Below, piece by piece: positions 42,373 through 51,890 of a stretch of DNA of 64,000 nt. Below the pieces are notes generated by a model, which was not told where the DNA came from, did not search any database, and saw only the letters and a list, made by a program, of their open reading frames with translations. Position 1 is the stretch's first letter; the number at the start of each line of letters is the position of its first letter. The translations under genes were made by a program, and so were the position numbers. Origin of the DNA: Bacillus sp. FJAT-18017. Its GTDB lineage: Bacteria > Bacillota > Bacilli > Bacillales > Cytobacillaceae. The stretch spans positions 2,386,001 through 2,450,000 of the forward strand of contig NZ_CP012602.1 of NCBI RefSeq assembly GCF_001278805.1, written 5' to 3'.

Positions 42373-44764
42373 TGTCCCTGAATTCAAATCAGCATATTTA
42401 AGAAAGCTGGAAATGTCCTATGGTACTACTTTTGAAGAGAGTACAAGAAGGGAACAGTTCCAGACACTCGGGACAATGATTAGGGAGCATGTGAGCACGA
42501 ACTGGATTAAAACGAATGAAGCATACCGGTCATCAGGGAAAAAGCAAGTATATTACCTGTCAATAGAATTCTTGCTTGGCCGGCTTCTCCGCCATAATCT
42601 TATGAATCTTGGCATAGAGGAAGTTGTCAGCAAAGGCTTACATGAGCTCGGCGTCGACCTCGATGACCTTGAGGAATATGAGGCTGATGCGGGGCTTGGC
42701 AACGGAGGCCTTGGCCGGCTTGCTGCCTGCTTCCTTGATTCGCTAGCTTCCCTGAGTCTTCCTGGCCATGGTTGCGGGATCCGATATAGGCACGGTTTGT
42801 TTGAGCAAAAGATAGTCGATGGCTATCAGGTCGAACTTCCTGAACAATGGCTGAAGCATGGCCACGTCTGGGAGGTTCGAAAAGGCGATGAAGCAGAGGA
42901 TATACCGTTCTGGGGCAAAGTGGAAAGCGTGATGGAAAATGGCCGTCTGGTATTTCGCCATGTCAACGCGGAAGTGGTCATGGCCGTCCCTTATGATATG
43001 CCAGTCCTGGGCCATAACACAAAAACCGTTAACACACTTCGGCTTTGGAGTGCCGAGCCTTCCAAATTCAATGCGGGTACTGACATTCTGAAGTATAAGA
43101 AGGATACAGAAGCGATCTGTGAATTCCTTTACCCGGATGATACGCACGATGATGGGAAAATCCTCCGCCTGAAACAACAGTATCTTCTTGTTGCATCTTC
43201 ACTAAGGGCAATCATTAAATCTTTTAAAAAGAAAAACAAAAGTATCTTTGAATTGCATGAGCATACGAGTATCCATATTAACGATACACATCCCGCCCTC
43301 GCTGTCCCCGAGCTTATGAGGATTCTCATGGATGATGAAGGCCTTGGCTGGGATGAGGCATGGCATTTAACAGTCAATACGCTATCATACACAAATCATA
43401 CGACACTTTCTGAAGCGCTTGAACGCTGGCCGGTTCGGATTTTCCAGCCGCTGCTGCCAAGGATTTATATGATTGTCGAGGAAATCAACGAACGCTTCTG
43501 CCGCAGCCTTTGGGAAAAATATCCCGGTGACTGGAAACGAATCGAGGAGATGGCAATCATCGCCCATGACCAGGTGCGGATGGCTCCTCTTTCTATTGTA
43601 GGCAGCCATAGCATCAACGGTGTTGCGAAGCTTCATACGGATATTCTGAAGGAACGTGAGATGAACTTGTACTATCAGGTATTCCCCGACCGGTTCAATA
43701 ATAAGACAAACGGCATCACGCACAGGCGCTGGCTCATGAAAGCGAATCCTCGCCTGACCAATCTTATAACTGAGTCAATTGGTGATACGTGGATTAAGGA
43801 TACCGAGCAACTCGAACGGCTGATGGAATTCAAGAACAGCAGCGCATTCCTTGAAAAACTTGCTGATATCAAGCTTGGCAATAAGCAAAGGCTCGCTGAA
43901 AGGATTCATACGCAAACAGGTATTACTGTCGATCCGCATTCGATTTTCGATATCCAGGTCAAACGGCTGCATGCCTACAAACGCCAGCTCTTGAATGTCC
44001 TTCATATCATGTATCTATATAACAGAATAAAGGAAAACCCGAATTATGAGATGCATCCAAGAACGTTCATTTTTGGTGCGAAGGCTTCACCTGGCTATTA
44101 TTTTGCCAAGAAGGTTATCAAGCTGATTAATTCAGTTGCTGAAAAGGTAAATAACGACCCGGCGATAAATGGGCGAATCAAAGTGATTTTCCTTGAAAAT
44201 TACCGGGTGTCACTAGGTGAGGAAATCTTCCCTGCTGCGGATGTGAGCGAACAGATTTCAACCGCTAGCAAGGAGGCGTCCGGCACGGGGAACATGAAGT
44301 TCATGATGAACGGGGCGCTGACCGTCGGGACGCTTGATGGTGCAAACGTCGAAATCACTGAACTTGTTGGCAGGGACAATATCTTCCTGTTCGGCCTGAG
44401 CGCTGCTGAAGTCCTGGAATTCCAGAGGAACGGCGGTTATCATGCCCATGAGTATTATCACTATGACAGGCGGATCAGAATGGTTGTCGATCAGCTTGTG
44501 AACGGATTCTTCCCAGATACATATGGGGAATTCACAGAAATCTATGATTCGCTTCTTGCCTATAATGACCAATATTTCGTGTTCAGGGATTTTGCATCAT
44601 ATGCAGACATCCAGGAACAAATTGGCCGCGAATTCAGTGACAAGGAGAATTGGCAAAAGAAAAGTCTTGTCAACATTGCGAAATCCGGTTTCTTCTCCAG
44701 TGACAGAACCATCCGTGAATATGCAGACGACATCTGGCATACCGAGCCGGTCATCATTAAATAA
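42362..44764 (+). CDS. glgP: Glycogen phosphorylase
   Basis: 800 residues. ATG 42362 has AAGGAG 8 bases upstream. Conserved blocks are [44 protein letters not shown]-like [42 protein letters not shown] and [20 protein letters not shown], which carries the PLP lysine. It releases glucose-1-phosphate from glycogen ends. Last gene of the operon; a hairpin lies 13 bases after the stop. Confidence 0.95.
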   Translation: MFSNVPEFKSAYLRKLEMSYGTTFEESTRREQFQTLGTMIREHVSTNWIKTNEAYRSSGKKQVYYLSIEFLLGRLLRHNLMNLGIEEVVSKGLHELGVDLDDLEEYEADAGLGNGGLGRLAACFLDSLASLSLPGHGCGIRYRHGLFEQKIVDGYQVELPEQWLKHGHVWEVRKGDEAEDIPFWGKVESVMENGRLVFRHVNAEVVMAVPYDMPVLGHNTKTVNTLRLWSAEPSKFNAGTDILKYKKDTEAICEFLYPDDTHDDGKILRLKQQYLLVASSLRAIIKSFKKKNKSIFELHEHTSIHINDTHPALAVPELMRILMDDEGLGWDEAWHLTVNTLSYTNHTTLSEALERWPVRIFQPLLPRIYMIVEEINERFCRSLWEKYPGDWKRIEEMAIIAHDQVRMAPLSIVGSHSINGVAKLHTDILKEREMNLYYQVFPDRFNNKTNGITHRRWLMKANPRLTNLITESIGDTWIKDTEQLERLMEFKNSSAFLEKLADIKLGNKQRLAERIHTQTGITVDPHSIFDIQVKRLHAYKRQLLNVLHIMYLYNRIKENPNYEMHPRTFIFGAKASPGYYFAKKVIKLINSVAEKVNNDPAINGRIKVIFLENYRVSLGEEIFPAADVSEQISTASKEASGTGNMKFMMNGALTVGTLDGANVEITELVGRDNIFLFGLSAAEVLEFQRNGGYHAHEYYHYDRRIRMVVDQLVNGFFPDTYGEFTEIYDSLLAYNDQYFVFRDFASYADIQEQIGREFSDKENWQKKSLVNIAKSGFFSSDRTIREYADDIWHTEPVIIK

Positions 44765-44776
44765 AAATAGAGAATA

Positions 44777-44802
44777 GGGAGGCCGCAGATAACTGGCCTC
44801 CC
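44777..44802 (+). terminator. Hairpin after glgP (weak terminator)
   Basis: A perfect 8-bp stem GGGAGGCC / GGCCTCCC, but only ATTAAGTGTT follows, without a true T-run. It may be a processing or attenuation site. Confidence 0.5.
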
Positions 44803-44841
44803 ATTAAGTGTTATAACGATTTGGGGACAGGGAGAAAAAGG

Positions 44842-45423
44842 ATGAGGAAGCGCATGCTAATTAAAAAACTAGTGCTGTTTTTATTCGTGGCCGGACTTAT
44901 TTATGTTGCAGTCCTGCATTATTTTATTACAAGGAATGGAAACGAAACACCAAAAGCTGGGGCGGATTACATGATTATCCTTGGTGCAAGGGTAAAAGGG
45001 GATATTCCATCTTTGGCTTTAAAGGCAAGGATTGAGGCGGCCGCTGACTATCTGCAGAAAAATCCGCAAACTGTTGCGATTGCTTCAGGCGGTCAGGGCA
45101 AAGGGGAAAATATATCGGAAGCAGTGTCAATCAAGAGCGAGCTGATAAAAAGGGGGATTGAGGAAGAGCGGATTATCCTTGAGGACAAATCAACAAGTAC
45201 ATACGAGAATATCGCTTTTTCCAAAAAGCTGATACCGGAAAATGCAGCCAAGGGACTTGTCGTGACAAATGACTTCCATGTTTATCGCGCGAAGATGATT
45301 GCTGGGGATTATGGGCTTGATGCAGAAGGGCTGCCCGGGGAAACGCCTGCTCAGGCTCTAGTAAAATCGTATGCACGTGAGTATTTGGCCATCACGAAAT
45401 ATTATTTGAAAAAGATATTTTGA
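44842..45423 (+). CDS. YdcF-family membrane-anchored protein (DUF218)
   Basis: 193 residues from ATG 44842 (GGGAGA 7 bases upstream; TTG 44821 is less likely). One N-terminal membrane helix (LVLFLFVAGLIYVAVLHYF) is followed by a DUF218 domain: YMIILGARVKGDIPS, VAIASGGQGKGENISEA, IILEDKSTSTYENI and VVTNDFHVYRAKMIA. YdcF/SanA-like proteins may act in envelope functions or bind nucleotides; the exact role is unknown. It follows the glg operon in the same direction, and read-through is possible. Confidence 0.8.
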   Translation: MRKRMLIKKLVLFLFVAGLIYVAVLHYFITRNGNETPKAGADYMIILGARVKGDIPSLALKARIEAAADYLQKNPQTVAIASGGQGKGENISEAVSIKSELIKRGIEEERIILEDKSTSTYENIAFSKKLIPENAAKGLVVTNDFHVYRAKMIAGDYGLDAEGLPGETPAQALVKSYAREYLAITKYYLKKIF

Positions 45424-45493
45424 AAGCGCTTAAAGAGGAGTGGTGTGCAAAATAGCTCATTTTGCTTTATGATTAAACAAAGGAGGTGACGGG

Positions 45494-45943
45494 ATGAAAA
45501 GTAAACTTGCTGGAGTACTAATTTTAAGTCTATCACTTTTCCTATCGGGTTGTTCATTCCTTGAAGAGGCGAATAACACCCTTTCATACGCAAATGATGC
45601 TACTGAGTACGTAAACAAAGCTGCAGATTTCGCAAAGGAAGTACCTACAAAGGTTGAAAAAGCCATGCAGGATGAACAGGCTGTTGAAGACCTGAAAAAA
45701 GAGCTGGAAACGATGAAAACGGAAATTGACCAGTTTGCAGAGCTTAAAGCACCCGGAGTAGCTGAGGATTTGCATAACAACATCCTTGAAAAGAATCAGC
45801 AGCTTGAAGGGAAAATTGATGAATACCTTGGCTATATTGAGAATGGAACTCTTGATGAAAAGGTTTTAAATAGTGAAGAACTTGCTCAGCCAATCGCTGA
45901 TATCAAAAGCTTGCTTGACCAAATCAAAGAGCTGGGGAATTAA
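45494..45943 (+). CDS. Small lipoprotein, DUF6376-like
   Basis: 149 residues. A lipoprotein signal with LFLSGC (lipobox cysteine near residue 20) is followed by an all-helical acidic domain (AEYVNKAADFAKEVPTKVEK-like heptads, KKELETMKTEIDQFAELKAP). The Bacillus lipoprotein family DUF6376 has this size and pattern; the function is unknown. The ribosome site AAAGGAGGTGA is very strong. It is closed by a perfect terminator. Confidence 0.7.
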   Translation: MKSKLAGVLILSLSLFLSGCSFLEEANNTLSYANDATEYVNKAADFAKEVPTKVEKAMQDEQAVEDLKKELETMKTEIDQFAELKAPGVAEDLHNNILEKNQQLEGKIDEYLGYIENGTLDEKVLNSEELAQPIADIKSLLDQIKELGN

Positions 45944-45950
45944 TAGATAG

Positions 45951-45986
45951 AGCGCCTGAATAAATTATTCGGGCGCTTTTTTTTTT
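45951..45986 (+). terminator. Intrinsic terminator
   Basis: AGCGCCTGAAT and ATTCGGGCGCT followed by nine T. Confidence 0.92.
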
Positions 45987-46090
45987 AGATAGGCTCTGTT
46001 AGTATTCATTGTCGATTTTTGTTGAGGTATGAGAATTTATTAGGGGGAGAGTTTCCGTCTATTGTACCCACTGACACCTTAAGAGACAGA

Positions 46091-46230
46091 GATAAGCGGA
46101 GAAATTCCCCTTACCTTCTTAAAATAAGTCAAAAACCAATGATTCTGGTATGATAAGTGGAAAAACTCCCCTTATTTTAAGGGAAATATGGGTATTTCCC
46201 GATTTAACTGGAATTTCTCCCCTTATTTTT
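46091..46230 (+). repeat. Short imperfect direct repeats in the intergenic region
   Basis: GATAAGCGGAGAAATTCCCC (46091), GATAAGTGGAAAAACTCCCC (46152) and a shorter CTGGAATTTCTCCCCTTATT (46208) share the core TGGARAAAYTCCCCTTA. They lie in the 400-bp gap 45944-46345, which has no gene otherwise. Confidence 0.5.
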
Positions 46231-46345
46231 CAAATAGAGTGAAATCAACATTCAGCTGTAACAGAGCCATTAGATAAAATAAGTGCTTTTTCAGGTAAAT
46301 TAAGCCAAAATAGAGACATATAAAATAAGATAACGGGGTGAGGTA

Positions 46346-47338
46346 ATGAAGGCGCTAGTACACGAAAGTAAATCAGGAATGGAAGGATTGATTTACAGAG
46401 AATTTGATACACCTGTACCGGGCCCTGGCCAGGTTCGGATCCGCCTCAAGGCTGCGGGCATGAACCATCGCGACTTGATAACCCTGGAGCGGCACAAAGA
46501 AACAGAACCGCCCCTAGTGCTCGGTTCTGACGGAGCAGGCGTAGTCGATGAAGTTGGCGAAGGAGTAAAGAATGTAGCTGTTGGTGATGAGGTAATAATT
46601 AATCCGGGCTTGGGCTGGAGGCATAATACAGAGGCACCTCCTGCAGGATTTGAAATCCTTGGCCATCCATCCAACGGTACGTTCGCCCACTATGTTGTCA
46701 TTCCAGCGGAAAATGCATTTCCAAAGCCGGCGTACCTGACCTGGGAGGAGGCAGGTGTCCTTTCTCTTGCTGCACTAACTGCATACCGGGTTCTGTTTAC
46801 CAGAGCCAAGATCCGTGAAGGAATGAATATCCTTATCCCGGGGATTGGCGGCGGGGTTGCCACTTTCATGCTGCAAATGGCAAAAGCGGCTGGGGCAACC
46901 GTCTACGTCAGCTCACGTTCCGAGGTCAAGTGCAGCAGAGCGCTCGAGCTTGGAGCTGATAAGGCGTTTGACAGCGGGAGCGACTGGACTGAAGCTCTTG
47001 GCGGGGAAAAGATGGATGTTGTCATTGAATCGATTGGTGCAGCAACCTTTAATAAGTCACTATCCCAGCTAAGGCCTGGCGGGACAATGGTTACGTTCGG
47101 CGCATCTGCAGGTGATGTGGTAGATTTCGATTTGCGCAGTTTCTTTTACGGGCAATACAATCTGCTAGGTTCGACAATGGGAAGTGCGGAAGAATACAGG
47201 GACATGCTTGGTTTTATCGAAAATCATAATGTACGTCCTGTAATTGAAGCGATGTTTTCCCTGGAAGATTATAAGAAGGCATTTGATTTGCTTGATAAGG
47301 CTGAACAGCTCGGCAAGGTTGGCTTAATAGTAGATTAA
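46346..47338 (+). CDS. Zinc-binding-dehydrogenase family quinone oxidoreductase (YogA-like)
   Basis: 330 residues of the medium-chain dehydrogenase fold. The N-terminal GroES-like domain has GPGQVRIRLKAAGMNHRDL and LGSDGAGVVDEVGEGV. The Rossmann domain has IPGIGGGVATFMLQMAKAAG with the GxGxxG-type loop. LGSTMGSAEEYRDML and KVGLIVD close the chain. It is an NAD(P)H-dependent enzyme; the catalytic-zinc Cys is replaced (NHRD), so it is more probably a quinone or enone reductase than an alcohol dehydrogenase. The substrate is unknown. GGGGTGAGGT lies just before ATG. Confidence 0.82.
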   Translation: MKALVHESKSGMEGLIYREFDTPVPGPGQVRIRLKAAGMNHRDLITLERHKETEPPLVLGSDGAGVVDEVGEGVKNVAVGDEVIINPGLGWRHNTEAPPAGFEILGHPSNGTFAHYVVIPAENAFPKPAYLTWEEAGVLSLAALTAYRVLFTRAKIREGMNILIPGIGGGVATFMLQMAKAAGATVYVSSRSEVKCSRALELGADKAFDSGSDWTEALGGEKMDVVIESIGAATFNKSLSQLRPGGTMVTFGASAGDVVDFDLRSFFYGQYNLLGSTMGSAEEYRDMLGFIENHNVRPVIEAMFSLEDYKKAFDLLDKAEQLGKVGLIVD

Positions 47339-47356
47339 TGGCATAGAAAGTGTTAC

Positions 47357-47386
47357 GGGGTCCATTAAGGTGTCGACCCTTTTTTC
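47357..47386 (+). terminator. Weak intrinsic terminator
   Basis: GGGTC ... GACCC with a 12-base loop, followed by T6. Confidence 0.6.
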
Positions 47387-47491
47387 CAAAAAATCCTTTA
47401 AACCCCATTTTTGCGCATGTTTGATGTTCGATTGTGCAAGCTAACAGAAACGGCCAGGTATTGGCTGTAATCTGAAAGTGGGGTTAGAGGT

Positions 47492-48346
47492 ATGTATTTT
47501 TACAGGGAAGATTTGATTAATATCATTACGCCGGATAAGCCTGATCCGGCTGCTGCGAAGGTGATGCAGGAAATTCTCGGCGGCCATTTTGGCGAGATGA
47601 GGACAATGATGCAGTTCTTTTTCCAAAGCTCGAATTTCCGTGGTAAAGACAAGAAGTTCAGGGATTTGCTGCGCGGAATTTTCCTGGAGGAGATTGCGCA
47701 TGTTGAGCTTGTGCAGACGACAATTAATCATTTATTGAATGAGTCGGGCGAGCCTGGTGTTGGTTCGGCTAGTCAAAGCGGTGCTCCACTTCAGGACCCA
47801 ATTATGCATGCGAACCCACACCATTATATCATTGGGGCGCAGGCTTCGGTTCCTGAGGATGCTGCCGGAAATCCATGGAATGGTTCTTGGGTGTATGATC
47901 ATGGCAACTTGGTTGGGAATTTGTTATCCAACTTAACTCTGGAGTCGACAGGAGTGCTTCAGAAATCGAGGATTTATGAGATGAGCACGAATAAGACGTT
48001 CCGTGAGACTCTTGCGTTTTTGATTGTGCGGGATAGTGCGCACCAGAATGCGTTTGCGAAGGCGCTTGAGACGCTGGGGGTTGATTGGGGGAAAGTGTTC
48101 CCGGTTCCGAATTATGATATTAACAAGTATCCTGAATGCAAGAAGTATGTGGAAATGGGCTTTCATAATGCGTTCTTTAACTTCAGGCTTGATGATACGC
48201 TGGTTGCTGAGATTTTTAGCGGCAAGTCTCCAAGCCGTAATGACGGCGAGCTTCAGGTTGGCCCGCCACCTGAGGGCTTCCCGGTACCGATGATGCCTGA
48301 GATTCCAAATGAGCATGCTCCAGGGACAAGTGATTTAAACAGATAG
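47492..48346 (+). CDS. Manganese catalase (YdbD/CotJC family)
   Basis: 284 residues. The di-manganese ferritin-like core shows GGHFGEMRTMMQFFFQS (Glu), LEEIAHVELVQTT (ExxH) and a second ExxH-like pair around TLESTGVLQKSRIYEM and RDSAHQNAFAKALE. The C-terminal part is Pro-rich (PPPEGFPVPMMPEIP) and may wrap around neighbouring subunits. Non-heme catalases of this type break down H2O2. GGGGTTAGAGGT lies before ATG 47492. It is a single gene, with a terminator after it. Confidence 0.9.
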   Translation: MYFYREDLINIITPDKPDPAAAKVMQEILGGHFGEMRTMMQFFFQSSNFRGKDKKFRDLLRGIFLEEIAHVELVQTTINHLLNESGEPGVGSASQSGAPLQDPIMHANPHHYIIGAQASVPEDAAGNPWNGSWVYDHGNLVGNLLSNLTLESTGVLQKSRIYEMSTNKTFRETLAFLIVRDSAHQNAFAKALETLGVDWGKVFPVPNYDINKYPECKKYVEMGFHNAFFNFRLDDTLVAEIFSGKSPSRNDGELQVGPPPEGFPVPMMPEIPNEHAPGTSDLNR

Positions 48347-48353
48347 GTAAGGA

Positions 48354-48392
48354 ACCCCGCCCTTGGTTGGCGGGGTCTTTGATTTTTAGGGG
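48354..48392 (+). terminator. Terminator of the manganese catalase gene
   Basis: ACCCCGCC and GGCGGGGT with a short loop, then CTTTGATTTTT. Confidence 0.82.
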
Positions 48393-48706
48393 CATATTGG
48401 AAATGAAAAAGTGCCTGTCAGGGGGAAAATCAGTATGTGGCCGTTTATGTTGTTTTGTATTTACAACGCAGGGATTTTGTTTAGATATTCCCGGGCCTTA
48501 TGAAGGATGGCAAGCCATGATTTATAGGTCTGTTCCCGTCTTCATAAACGAAATGAAGGGAACCCTCAGGTTTACCTGTAATGGTAATGAGGGCATTTCT
48601 AGTAACTAGGAATCTTGCAAGTATCCACCGGAAAAAGTGGATGTTTTCCATATTCCATGGCAAACTGCTACTATAAAAATATGTTTTAACGGGAAGGGTG
48701 AAAGAA
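48393..48706. other. Intergenic DNA, no recognised gene
   Basis: The 314 bases before the dioxygenase gene. An 80-codon open frame at 48367-48609 lacks a ribosome site and overlaps the previous terminator. I see no clear regulatory sequence apart from the ribosome site GAAGGGTG near 48692. Confidence 0.5.
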
Positions 48707-49675
48707 TTGAATCTTCTAGGGCTCCATCATGTTTCGCTGTTAACAGCAAAAGCTGAAAAAAATTATGCGTTTTATACAAAGGTGCTCGGGATGCGGCTCG
48801 TCAAGAAGACGGTGAATCAAGATAATACGGAGTCGTACCACCTTTTTTATGGTGATGCGGTAGGCAGCCCGGGGACGGAAATTACATTCTTCGATATCCC
48901 TTCGCTTGGAAGGACACATCCGGGTAAATCGAGCATTTCGTCCACATCGCTGCGGGTGCGGAATACAGAATCACTCACGTTTTGGAAAAACCGATTCGAT
49001 GAGCTGGGTGTTTATCATCAAGACATTTCGGAGCGCGCGGGACGTAATGTACTGGAGTTTCAGGATTATGAGGGTACTAAACTTCTTCTTGTTGCTGATA
49101 ATGGCGAGGAAGGCGTGGCTCCTGGCAAACCATGGTATGGCTCTGGTATTCCTGTTGAGCATGCAATCCTTGGATTGGGCCCTGTGACATTGACAGTGGG
49201 TGATCCAGAGCCAACCGTTAATGTACTTACGAATATTATGGGCTTTCGGCCTGTTGGTTCCTTTCCTTCCCCGGCAGGTGATTTCCCTGATATTCAGGTA
49301 TTTGCTACAGGTGAGGGCGGAGCTGGTGCGGAAGTACATATCGAGTCGAGGCCGGATCTGCCGCGAGAACGGCTTGGCCGGGGCGGTGTTCACCATGTTG
49401 CATTCCGGATTCCTAATGAACAGGAGTTTGCTCAGTGGATTGAAAAAATAAAGGCAAGCGGGCTGATAAATTCTGGGGAGGTAGAGCGATACTATTTTAA
49501 AGCGTTGTACTTCAGGGAGCCAAATCATATTCTATTTGAGCTTTCTACGGATACACCTGGGTTTGCTGCCGATGAACCGGTCGATACCCTTGGTGAAAAA
49601 TTGGCGCTGCCTCCTTACCTAGAACCTAAACGCGCTGAAATCGAAGCGAATCTGCGGCCTCTGGATCTCGAATGA
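48707..49675 (+). CDS. Ring-cleaving dioxygenase, MhqO/MhqA type (glyoxalase fold)
   Basis: 322 residues from TTG 48707 (GAAGGGTG 6 bases upstream; GTG 48698 overlaps it). Two VOC modules: LLGLHHVSLLTA (His) with MRLVKKTVNQDNTESYHLFY, and GGVHHVAFRIP (His) with NHILFELSTDTPG (Glu), the 2-His-1-Glu iron site. PPYLEPKRAEIEANLRPLDL is the conserved C-terminus of MhqO-like proteins, which respond to quinones and hydroquinones. The DUF429 gene follows by one base, so the two are co-transcribed. Confidence 0.87.
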   Translation: MNLLGLHHVSLLTAKAEKNYAFYTKVLGMRLVKKTVNQDNTESYHLFYGDAVGSPGTEITFFDIPSLGRTHPGKSSISSTSLRVRNTESLTFWKNRFDELGVYHQDISERAGRNVLEFQDYEGTKLLLVADNGEEGVAPGKPWYGSGIPVEHAILGLGPVTLTVGDPEPTVNVLTNIMGFRPVGSFPSPAGDFPDIQVFATGEGGAGAEVHIESRPDLPRERLGRGGVHHVAFRIPNEQEFAQWIEKIKASGLINSGEVERYYFKALYFREPNHILFELSTDTPGFAADEPVDTLGEKLALPPYLEPKRAEIEANLRPLDLE

Positions 49676-49676
49676 C

Positions 49677-50441
49677 ATGAAGTATTCTAGGGTAATAGGA
49701 ATTGGCTGGGACGTCGGGGGCTGGCTGGGTAATAACCATGGCGTTGCAGCATGCGTTTGGGAAGAGGGCATGGGGTCGGTTGAGTGGATTGGCTCACCGT
49801 CCTCCATTGCACTCCCGGAAGACAGGCTGCTCAGAATTCCCGAATTGGTAAAAGCTATTTCAAAAGAGTACGCGCTAATTGAGGACGATGAAACGATGAT
49901 TGTGATTGGCGTGGATGCACCGCTCTCATTTCCGTCTGCCTTCGCGCAGTTACTCGGTGGGGCTGATGTGGATATCCGGAAGCCAGCTAGGGAAATCGAT
50001 AATATCTTTGCTTACCGGGATACAGATCGCCATATTCATGCGGTGTTTGGAAAAAAGCCTCTTTCCGCCACGTTCGACAGGATTGGCAATAATGCTACCG
50101 TTGCAATGGCACATATTAAAATGTGGGAAAAAGAGGGGGATTTTGTGACATACCCTTTTCATCCTTCGAATGCTGAGAACAATAAGGTTATTCTGGAGGT
50201 TTATCCTGCTCTTGTAAAAGAACGGAAGTCAACGGAAGCTTTCCCAGGAATAAAACAGCTTCTCCCTACAGGTTTAGTGCCGGGTACAGATGCATACGAT
50301 GCAGCTATCTGCGCGCTATATGCGATAGCCTTTGGAAGTAGCGGCACGCCCCTTCCTGCCCTTGTTGGACCAAATGGAACATGTGATGGCTGGATCTATC
50401 ATTTTTCCAAAGAGGATTTGGAAAAAATGAAATGTATATAA
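49677..50441 (+). CDS. DUF429 family protein (RNase H-like fold)
   Basis: 254 residues. It opens with RVIGIGWDVGGWLGNNHGVA (Asp in the first strand); VIGVDAPLSFPSAF and EVYPALVKERKS are the DUF429 motifs; AYDAAICALYAIAFG holds the last Asp. Such proteins are predicted to have an RNase H-type fold and nuclease-like acidic residues, but no activity is known. The ATG starts one base after the dioxygenase stop. It has no clear ribosome site of its own, so coupling is likely. Confidence 0.78.
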   Translation: MKYSRVIGIGWDVGGWLGNNHGVAACVWEEGMGSVEWIGSPSSIALPEDRLLRIPELVKAISKEYALIEDDETMIVIGVDAPLSFPSAFAQLLGGADVDIRKPAREIDNIFAYRDTDRHIHAVFGKKPLSATFDRIGNNATVAMAHIKMWEKEGDFVTYPFHPSNAENNKVILEVYPALVKERKSTEAFPGIKQLLPTGLVPGTDAYDAAICALYAIAFGSSGTPLPALVGPNGTCDGWIYHFSKEDLEKMKCI

Positions 50442-50509
50442 CTTGTGCTAGTGGGTTTAATTTAAAATTCATAGTGCGAACTAAACAAGATTAATAGGAG
50501 AGGGTCCTC

Positions 50510-50535
50510 AAGGAGGATGCCTCCCAATTTTTTTA
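50510..50535 (+). terminator. Intrinsic terminator
   Basis: GGAGG-ATG-CCTCC followed by CAATTTTTTT. It probably ends the dioxygenase-DUF429 unit. Confidence 0.65.
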
Positions 50536-50577
50536 GTTAATAAATCAGTTCGTGCGTAACCATTTTGTATTGACTTG

Positions 50578-50725
50578 TTTTGGCTTGCTTTTTGAGCTTT
50601 GCTCAATTAGCCAAAAGTGTTCACCGGCAGTAAATATGACTCCTAGCCGCCCCTGTGAACACTAAGTGCTGTCTGGTCATTTTGCCTGTTTTTAAAGTAA
50701 AAAAGCCACTTTTTCTGGCTTAAGC
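50578..50725. other. Cluster of three adjacent hairpins, no gene
   Basis: TTTTGGCT (50578) pairs with AGCCAAAA (50609) and encloses TGAGC-TTT-GCTCA. Directly next, GTGTTCAC (50617) pairs with GTGAACAC (50655) and encloses CGGC ... GCCG. A third stem AAGCCA/TGGCTT at 50704-50724 has a T-run on the minus strand and looks like a minus-strand terminator. No ORF is supported in 50442-51062. The cluster may be a structured RNA or a miniature mobile element. Confidence 0.5.
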
Positions 50726-50810
50726 TACTTATCTCCTAATTTATTTCATAAATATTTATAGTAATGCAGATTGCGGCAAGAGGGGGAGGCGCACGCAGGC
50801 AGGATACCAG

Positions 50811-50862
50811 GACTACGATGTTATAGGTGTCGGGGGAGGTTTTTCCTGGCTGACAGCAGAGT
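50811..50862 (+). pseudogene. Possible remnant of an FAD/NAD-dependent oxidoreductase start
   Basis: The short frame reads DYDVIGVGGGFSWLTAE and then stops. YDVIxVGGG followed by LTA is the dinucleotide-binding motif at the start of phytoene-desaturase-like or other FAD oxidoreductases. No start codon with a ribosome site and no further gene body are seen, so at most it is a decayed fragment; chance similarity remains possible. Confidence 0.25.
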
Positions 50863-51062
50863 AGAACAGACCGGAAAATTGTGTTTTCCTGGCGGGAACC
50901 TTTGCCGAAAGGATGGGCCAGCTTTATGGCTATAGGGAATGACATCAGCGAGAAAGGTCCACGGAAATTTTAATGATTTTTCAGGTGTCCTCAGAGCGGG
51001 GTCACCTTTTCTAGGAACAATCGCTAATTAATTCATTTTTACTGCCAAGGAGGGCGGTGTGG

Positions 51063-51722
51063 ATGGAAATACAGTTAGGTTCTAAAGAACGAATTGCTAA
51101 GAGAGTCGCAATGGAGTTAAAAAAGGGGGAGATAGTCAATCTTGGTGTTGGGATTCCAACGCTTATCCCAAACTATTTAATGGAGGACCAGGGAGTTTAT
51201 CTTCACTCGGAGAACGGTATCCTCGGTATGGGCCCGCCTCCGGTTCCTGACGAGAAGGATATGGATTGCATAAGCGCCAGCAAGCATCCAGTCACACTCG
51301 ATCCGGGTGCTTCGATTTTCTCAAGTGTCGATTCATTTGGGATGATACGCGGCGGGCATATTGATGTTGTCGTCCTCGGAGCGCTACAGGTGAGCGAAAA
51401 AGGTCAGGTTGCCAATTGGGCTGTGCCAGGGTCTGATATCCTTGGAGTCGGCGGAGCAATGGATCTTGTGCCAGGGGCGAAAAGAATCATTGTTGCGATG
51501 ACGCATCTTTCCAAAGGTGGCACACCAAAGCTTGTGAAAGAACTTGATTATCCTGTTACAGGGTCAAAGTGTGCGCAGATGATCGTTACCGAACTAGGTG
51601 TGTTTATCGTCAATGATGAGGAGATGCAGCTGATTGAGATAGCTGATGGCATCTCTATTGAAGAGCTCAGGAAAAAAACTGGCGCGGAGTTCAGTATTTC
51701 AGACAGTTTGAAGAAGTGGTGA
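51063..51722 (+). CDS. scoB: 3-oxoacid CoA-transferase B subunit
   Basis: 219 residues. VNLGVGIPTLIPNYL and LHSENGILGMGP, with the catalytic Glu in SENG, are the B-subunit signature; GGHIDVVVLGALQV and GVGGAMDLVPGAKR follow. The enzyme moves CoA between succinyl-CoA and acetoacetate or a related acid and needs an A subunit (ScoA). No A-subunit gene lies in this window, although A and B usually sit side by side. ATG 51063 has AAGGAGGG 8 bases upstream (GTG 51057 is too close). It stands alone. Confidence 0.9.
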   Translation: MEIQLGSKERIAKRVAMELKKGEIVNLGVGIPTLIPNYLMEDQGVYLHSENGILGMGPPPVPDEKDMDCISASKHPVTLDPGASIFSSVDSFGMIRGGHIDVVVLGALQVSEKGQVANWAVPGSDILGVGGAMDLVPGAKRIIVAMTHLSKGGTPKLVKELDYPVTGSKCAQMIVTELGVFIVNDEEMQLIEIADGISIEELRKKTGAEFSISDSLKKW

Positions 51723-51890
51723 TTTTTTAGAGGTAATATTATTAACGAGAAAAATGAACCGGGCAGATTAGGAAATTTTGCAGCTGTCTGAAAGTTTAGG
51801 CAGCTGCCGCTTTATTCATTTTACTTATGTGGTACGCTTTCATTGGAAAATGATTACTTTACCAAGGGAGTATGTTTTATGTCAGGAGCC

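Noticed and set aside
48971..49528. 185-codon minus frame over the dioxygenase gene
   Set aside because: The plus-strand gene has all metal ligands of its family; the minus frame shows nothing.
50870..50940. Resemblance to the ScoA GTLAERI segment upstream of scoB
   Set aside because: Only a short piece fits after a frameshift, and the next expected segment is in the wrong order; not enough for a scoA pseudogene.
50736..50945. 69-codon minus frame followed by a hairpin with a minus T-run
   Set aside because: The hairpin is attractive, but there is no ribosome site before the ATG and the protein looks random; the reverse-strand similarity to an oxidoreductase start is more meaningful.
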